Assembly (NCBI GenBank): GCA_000434235.1
Contig: FR891986.1
Location: 1-13,410, forward strand
Length of the DNA: 13,410 bases
Reading direction: 5' to 3'
Source of the DNA: Alistipes sp. CAG:268
GTDB lineage: Bacteria; Bacteroidota; Bacteroidia; Bacteroidales; Rikenellaceae
Shown: positions 9,721-13,410 of the stretch, one piece after another
Layout of the letters: each line of letters starts with the position of its first letter
How positions within the stretch are numbered: position 1 is the first letter of the stretch
The notes under the pieces: generated by a model
Database searches by the model: none
Seen by the model: the letters and a program-made list of their open reading frames with translations, nothing else
What the model was told of the DNA's origin: nothing
Made by a program: the position numbers and the translations under genes

Positions 9721-11117
9721 AGCGAAGCGATTTCGGCGATCAGACGTTCGAGGGCTCCGGGCTGCCAGACCCCCACGACGATGGCGGCGAGCAGCAGCGT
9801 CAGGGCCGACCACGAGAGCGTGCGATCGACCTTCGAGGGGTGCAGCTCGTCCTGGTTGGGCTGGTAGCAGAGCCGGATCATGCGCATGCAGAACGAGTAG
9901 ATGACGATGCAGAGCAGCAGCAGGATGCCGCCGACGAGCCACCATTTGCCCGCGGCGATCACCTCGCGCAGGATCGTGAGCTCCGAGACGAAGAGCGGCG
10001 AGGGCGGGAAGGCCATCAGCACGACCATGCCCGCGAGCAGCCCGACGGCTCCCACCCGGTTGATGTGTATGTAGTCGCCGATGCGGTTGATGCGGTAGCC
10101 GTTGTAGACCTGCCGGACGACAGCCATCTGCAGGAAAAGGCTGCTCTTGACCAGCGTGTGGCAGACGACGTGGAAGACGGCGGCCCAGACCCCCACGCCT
10201 CCGATGCCGAGCCCGATGGCGGCGATTCCCATGTTCTCGACTGTGGAGTAGGAGAGGAAGCGCTTGTAATTGTTCGTGCGGCGCAGGAAGAGTGCGCCGA
10301 TGACGAGCGACAGGATGCCCACGACCAGCAGCACGGAGCGTACCCAGGGGAAGACATCGGTGGCGGCGAGGACCTTGTAGACGCGCAGGATGGCGAGGAA
10401 TCCCGCATTGACCAGCCCCGTGGAGATGAGCGCCGAGGCGGGCGACGGGGCGGCGAAGTTGGCGTCGATGCCCACGGTGTAGAGCGGGAAGAGTTCGACC
10501 TTGCAGCTGTATCCGCAGAGGATGAGCAGGAAGGCCGTCTTCAGGTAGAGGGCATTGCCGCCGGCTGCGGCTGCGGTGACGGCTTCGTAGTCGAGCGATT
10601 CGCACTGGGTCGCCGCGGCCAGCAGCAGGATGCCCAGGTAGGCCATGGCGATGCCCGTCGAGCAGACGAAGACATACTTCCAGGCCGCCTCGAGCGTCTG
10701 TGCCGTGCGGCGGTGGTAGATGATGCCTGCCGAGCAGAGGGTCGTGGCCTCGAGGAAGATCCATGTCACGGCGAGGTTCGAGGCGAAGTAGACCCCGGCG
10801 ATGGCCGTTGTCAGGAGCATGACCAGTGCGAAATAGCTCCGCATCTGGCCCAGGTCGCTGCCGCGCAGGTAGGCCTCCGAGTGGGCGAAGGCGTAGATCG
10901 ATACGACGGTAAGCAGCACGAAGAAGAGCGTGCCGGCGGCGTCGAAGCGGAAGGCTCCGAGCGAGGAGGTGTCGTAGCCCCCTCCGAGGGTGATCCAGAG
11001 GGCGAAGGCCGCCTGGACGGCGTAGAACGCCACGCCCGCCAGGTGGATCTGCCGTTCGTTGCGGGCGGCGAATGCCGAGGCGCCCGTCAGAATGCTTGCG
11101 ATGAGGTAGTAGAGCAT
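9717..11117 (-). CDS. HyfF-like proton/cation antiporter subunit
   Basis: This 466-aa integral membrane protein is of the Proton_antipo_M (NuoL/M/N, Mrp antiporter) family and is closest to HyfF. The ion-pathway residues look intact: Glu123 in WIFLEATTL, Lys206 in GYSCKVELFP, Glu294 in STVENMG, and His316/His320 with Lys324 in VFHVVCHTLVKSSLF. The protein should therefore still support ion translocation or antiport in the cytoplasmic membrane. It starts 4 nt after the HyfE-like stop, and its TGA overlaps the large-subunit ATG. There is no sign of truncation; about 13-14 hydrophobic segments are visible. Confidence 0.9.
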   Translation of the reverse strand: MLYYLIASILTGASAFAARNERQIHLAGVAFYAVQAAFALWITLGGGYDTSSLGAFRFDAAGTLFFVLLTVVSIYAFAHSEAYLRGSDLGQMRSYFALVMLLTTAIAGVYFASNLAVTWIFLEATTLCSAGIIYHRRTAQTLEAAWKYVFVCSTGIAMAYLGILLLAAATQCESLDYEAVTAAAAGGNALYLKTAFLLILCGYSCKVELFPLYTVGIDANFAAPSPASALISTGLVNAGFLAILRVYKVLAATDVFPWVRSVLLVVGILSLVIGALFLRRTNNYKRFLSYSTVENMGIAAIGLGIGGVGVWAAVFHVVCHTLVKSSLFLQMAVVRQVYNGYRINRIGDYIHINRVGAVGLLAGMVVLMAFPPSPLFVSELTILREVIAAGKWWLVGGILLLLCIVIYSFCMRMIRLCYQPNQDELHPSKVDRTLSWSALTLLLAAIVVGVWQPGALERLIAEIASL

Positions 11118-11121
11118 GGTG

Positions 11122-11751
11122 TCAGTCCTTTACATTGGTGAGCGAATCGGCGTCGCCGGCGTGGATCTTGCCGTCGATCTTCGTCAGGAAGATGCCCAGC
11201 ATGAGCACCGAGATGAGGATGTCGAGCAGGATGGCGAAGTTGATGAGCAGCGGCATCTCGACGCCGATGGCCGTCGAGAAGAGGAAGACGCCGTTCTCGA
11301 TGGTCAGGAACCCGACCATGTGCGAGAAGATGCGCTGGCGCAGCGTGATGAGGATCAGTCCGCTGAGCAGTGCATAGAGCGCTACGCCGAAGAAGATGAG
11401 GTCGATCGTCGAGTCGGCGATGTAGTAGGTGAGCGAGGCGCTGACGACCAGAGCCGTGAGCGAGAGCAGCAGCGAGCCCGACTGCGAGGAGCCCGAGCGG
11501 GTCACGCGGTTGATCTTCGTGCGGCGGATCACGGCAAAGAGCAGCGCCGGGACCAGGATGCCCTTGAAGAGCAGCGTCTCGATGGCGATGAAGGCCAGTT
11601 CGGCGGGGTTGATGGCGTGGAGCCGGACCAGGGCGATGGCGAAGAGCAGCCACCCCTGCAGCCCGATGAGCGAGGCGAAGTTGCGGAAACGCTCGGTGAT
11701 CGAGAGGTAGACGAGCGTCACGACATAGAGGATGACGAGCGGAAGGATCAT
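11122..11751 (-). CDS. HyfE-like (NuoK-type) membrane subunit
   Basis: This 209-aa membrane protein resembles HyfE. The C-terminal half is NuoK-like: MVGFLTIENGVFLFS (145-159) carries Glu152, and EMPLLINFAILLDILIS carries Glu165 and Asp177, which correspond roughly to the two buried acidic residues of NuoK. The N-terminal half adds several helices typical of HyfE. ATG at 11751 is chosen because it overlaps the stop of the HyfC-like gene by ATGA (11748-11751). The frame runs further upstream, but that extension lies inside the HyfC-like gene and has no membrane character. It forms part of the ion-translocating arm. Confidence 0.87.
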   Translation of the reverse strand: MILPLVILYVVTLVYLSITERFRNFASLIGLQGWLLFAIALVRLHAINPAELAFIAIETLLFKGILVPALLFAVIRRTKINRVTRSGSSQSGSLLLSLTALVVSASLTYYIADSTIDLIFFGVALYALLSGLILITLRQRIFSHMVGFLTIENGVFLFSTAIGVEMPLLINFAILLDILISVLMLGIFLTKIDGKIHAGDADSLTNVKD

Positions 11752-12691
11752 TGTACGACGATGTTCAGGCGCAGCAGGTAGGCCGTGAAGTAGACCAGGG
11801 CGGCCAGTGCTGCGACGGTGAGGATAAAGGTGGTGTTGCGTGCGAGTTTGTTGCGGGCCTGGGTCGATTCGACCACGCCGACCGAGATCCCCGTGAGGAG
11901 CACGGCCAGCGGTGCGGCGATCCACCAGCGGGGGCAGAAGGCCGCGGCGACGGCATCGGCGGCCAGCAGCGAGAAGGCGGCGGTCTTGAGCCATGTGCCC
12001 ATCTTGATGAAGGCCAGATCGACGCCGCAGTAGTCCAGGCACATCACCTCGTGGATCATCGTCAGTTCGAGGTGCGTGCGGGGGTCATCGACCGGTATGC
12101 GGCCGCTCTCGGTGAAGACGATCTTCGTCAGGATGTAGGCCACGAGCAGCAGGACGACGATCAGCTGGGTGTCCTCCCCGATCTCGGTCGAGAAGATCGA
12201 TGCGAAGGAGGTGAAGCCCGAGATGAGGGCGAGGGTGCCGAAGACGAGCATCAGCGCCGGTTCGACCAGGGCGCCGTAGAGCGCCTCGCGGCTGGCGCCC
12301 ATCCCTTCGAACGAGCTGCCGGTGTCCATGGCGGCGAGGATGATCGCCAGACGTCCGAGTGCCAGCAGGTAGGCGAAGGCCACCAGGTCGCCGTCGAACG
12401 AGAGCACGGGCTGCAGGTTGCCCACGGGGATGAAGAGCGCGGCGACGAGGGCCGAGCCGAGCGACACGGAGGGCGCAATGCGGAAGAGCGCCGACGTGGT
12501 CGTCGAGTAGACGGCACCCTTGCGGTGGTCGGCGAGTAGACGGCACCCTTGCGGAGCAGCAGCGCGACGTCGTAGAGGTGCTGTGCGAAGCGGATGCCTT
12601 TGCGCCCCGCCAGGCGGGCGCGCGTGCGGTTGATCAGCCCCGGGATCGCGAGGGCCGTCAGCAGCAGGAGCAGGGTATTGAGTGCCTCCAT
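11748..12691 (-). pseudogene. HyfC/HycD-like (NuoH-type) membrane subunit, frameshifted by a 29-bp duplication
   Basis: This gene encodes the NuoH-type subunit that anchors the large and small subunits to the membrane arm. The N-terminal part (start ATG 12691, MEALNTLLLLLTALAIPG) reads in frame to KGAVYS at about residue 53. It then leaves frame at the tandem duplication 12497-12554 and stops at 12251. The correct frame resumes as APSVSLGSALVAAL and runs to 11748, including RIPVDDPRTHLELTMIHE, the hallmark of HycD/HyfC. Deleting one 29-bp copy gives a continuous 304-aa protein, close to the usual length, so the rest of the gene is sound. A GTG at 12467 opens the downstream part (239 aa) and could allow restart, without the first helix and the loop behind it. 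Whether the shift is a real mutation, a reversible slippage state or an assembly error cannot be told here. The start is 4 nt after the HyfB-like stop. Confidence 0.85.
12497..12554. repeat. 29-bp imperfect tandem duplication inside the HyfC-like gene
   Basis: Two adjacent 29-base copies (12497-12525 and 12526-12554) differ only at one position, T12503 versus G12532. Their length is not a multiple of three, so the extra copy breaks the reading frame. Removing either copy restores KGAVYS followed by TTTSALFRIAPS or PTTSALFRIAPS on the - strand. The single mismatch suggests either two strain variants joined in assembly or an older duplication that has since diverged. Confidence 0.93.
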
Positions 12692-12695
12692 GGGT

Positions 12696-13403
12696 TTACA
12701 GGAGATTGAGGATCGAGAGGATGAATATCAGGGCGAGGAACGCCAGCGCGAAGAGGACGTAGTGGTTGATCTTTCCGGTCCTCAACCGCATGACGCGGGC
12801 GTTGATGCGGCGCAGCAGCTCGACCCACCACATCGAGAAGAGCCGTCCGATGCGGTCGCGGTGGCCGACGTCGAAGGAGTGCGAGGCGGGGAAGATCTCG
12901 CCCTTGCCTACGGGCGATCCTTCGCCGCTGTTCTGCGTCAGGGGCGTGGCGATCGACTGCAGTCCCTCGGAGAAGGATTCGCCCGTGTACTGCATGCGGA
13001 CATTCACCGACGTGAAGCCGCAGCCCCACGTGGGGCCCTGGGCGACCTTCCGTGTGCGGAGGATGCGGCTCCGGAGCCAGACGAGCAGGGCGACGACGAG
13101 CAGGAGCAGCCAGGCCGTGCGCCCGACGGTCGTGAGCGAGGGCGAGAGCAGCCACGAGGCAGCATCCGCGGGGGTGTGGATGAAGAAGTCGGCGCTGCGC
13201 ACGGCGATGCCCGCCGCGGCGCGCGGGAAGAGTCCGACGAAGAGGATGCCGGCCAGCGGGATGGCCATGGCGGCGATGCGCACGTTGCCCACCTCGGAGG
13301 CTTCGGCCACCTCGTGCGAGCGGGGCGACCCGAGGAAGACCGTGCCGTAGAGTTTGGTGAAGGCCAGCAGCACCACGCCGCCGATCAGGGCGAGGGCAGC
13401 CAG
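12696..13403 (-). CDS. HyfB-like (NuoL-type) antiporter subunit, C-terminal part, cut at window edge
   Basis: This is the last 235 aa of a NuoL/HyfB-family proton-translocating subunit. The start lies beyond the right edge. Visible parts are LAALALIGGVVLLAFTKLYG and TVFLGSPRS near the start of the fragment, then two membrane segments. The cytoplasmic stretch GPTWGCGFTSVNVRMQYTG, typical of HyfB C-termini, comes next, and a last helix ends in LALIFILSILNLL. A TGA at 13404-13406 lies in this frame directly before the fragment. The sequence after it reads as normal coding, so the stop is either a real break or an error in the last bases. This is the first visible gene of the Ehr-type operon; a GTG at 13376 would be an artificial start inside the protein. 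Confidence 0.82.
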   Translation of the reverse strand: MAALALIGGVVLLAFTKLYGTVFLGSPRSHEVAEASEVGNVRIAAMAIPLAGILFVGLFPRAAAGIAVRSADFFIHTPADAASWLLSPSLTTVGRTAWLLLLVVALLVWLRSRILRTRKVAQGPTWGCGFTSVNVRMQYTGESFSEGLQSIATPLTQNSGEGSPVGKGEIFPASHSFDVGHRDRIGRLFSMWWVELLRRINARVMRLRTGKINHYVLFALAFLALIFILSILNLL

Positions 13404-13410
13404 TCACGCG

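Noticed and set aside
9721..10764. Upstream extension of the large-subunit frame to 10764
   Set aside because: The extra 348 residues lie inside the HyfF-like gene, are Arg/His/Pro-rich and non-homologous; the ATG at 9720 with the ATGA overlap gives the normal N-terminus.
11752..12042. Upstream extension of the HyfE-like frame
   Set aside because: It is the out-of-frame reading of the HyfC-like gene and has no membrane segments; the start at 11751 makes an ATGA overlap with the preceding stop.
7378..13410. A working group 4 [NiFe] hydrogenase (Hyf or formate hydrogenlyase)
   Set aside because: All NiFe ligands and all proximal-cluster ligands are absent, and no maturation (HypA-F) or formate dehydrogenase gene is visible.
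7378..13410. Respiratory complex I (nuo operon)
   Set aside because: Gene order, the fused 30/49-kDa subunit, the HyfE- and HyfF-type subunits and the lack of NuoE, F and G point to the hydrogenase-4-like branch.

Overview
The window looks like chromosomal DNA of a high-GC member of the Bacteroidales, most like Alistipes. The evidence is the GC-rich coding sequence, a Bacteroidales-type TAnnTTTG promoter element at the left edge, A-rich sequence rather than strong Shine-Dalgarno sites before some starts, and protein sequences that read like Alistipes or Bacteroides homologues. This assignment comes from recognition, not from a search. It reads like one edge of a contig: the leftmost gene has its promoter at base 13 and the rightmost gene is cut at base 13410.

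Left block, + strand (1-5925): three closely packed genes that probably form one transcript. They are a U32-family peptidase/hydroxylase-like Fe-S protein (38-1879), a secreted family GH2 beta-galactosidase with intact catalytic residues (1898-4969), and a class I SAM-dependent rRNA-methyltransferase-like protein (4978-5862). A strong intrinsic terminator (5890-5923) closes the unit. A small three-helix membrane protein of unknown function follows (5953-6243).

Right block, - strand (6250-13410): one long polycistronic unit, entering from the right edge, with overlapping (ATGA) or 4-42 nt junctions. In transcription order it holds a HyfB-like antiporter subunit (3' part only), a HyfC/NuoH-like subunit (frameshifted here), a HyfE/NuoK-like subunit, a HyfF-like antiporter subunit, a HyfG/HycE-like large subunit, and a single-chain ferredoxin plus NuoB/HyfI-like small subunit. 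Two half-size chromate-transporter-family (CHR) proteins end the unit.

The right block resembles a group 4 [NiFe] hydrogenase (Hyf/Hyc), but its redox centres are gone. The large subunit lacks all four NiFe-ligating cysteines. The small subunit lacks all four ligands of the proximal (N2-equivalent) [4Fe-4S] cluster. The ferredoxin domain keeps the ligands for exactly one of two clusters. The membrane ion-translocating residues are still present. This fits the 'energy-converting hydrogenase-related' (Ehr) class of complexes, here in a strongly stripped form and apparently co-transcribed with a CHR transporter pair. This is the most interesting part of the window.

Two sequence oddities affect integrity. 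A 29-bp imperfect tandem duplication (12497-12554) throws the HyfC-like gene out of frame, and an in-frame TGA lies in the HyfB-like frame six bases from the right end. Both could be real mutations or assembly errors. I saw no tRNA, rRNA, CRISPR or insertion sequence, and no stretch over 300 bases lacks a gene.
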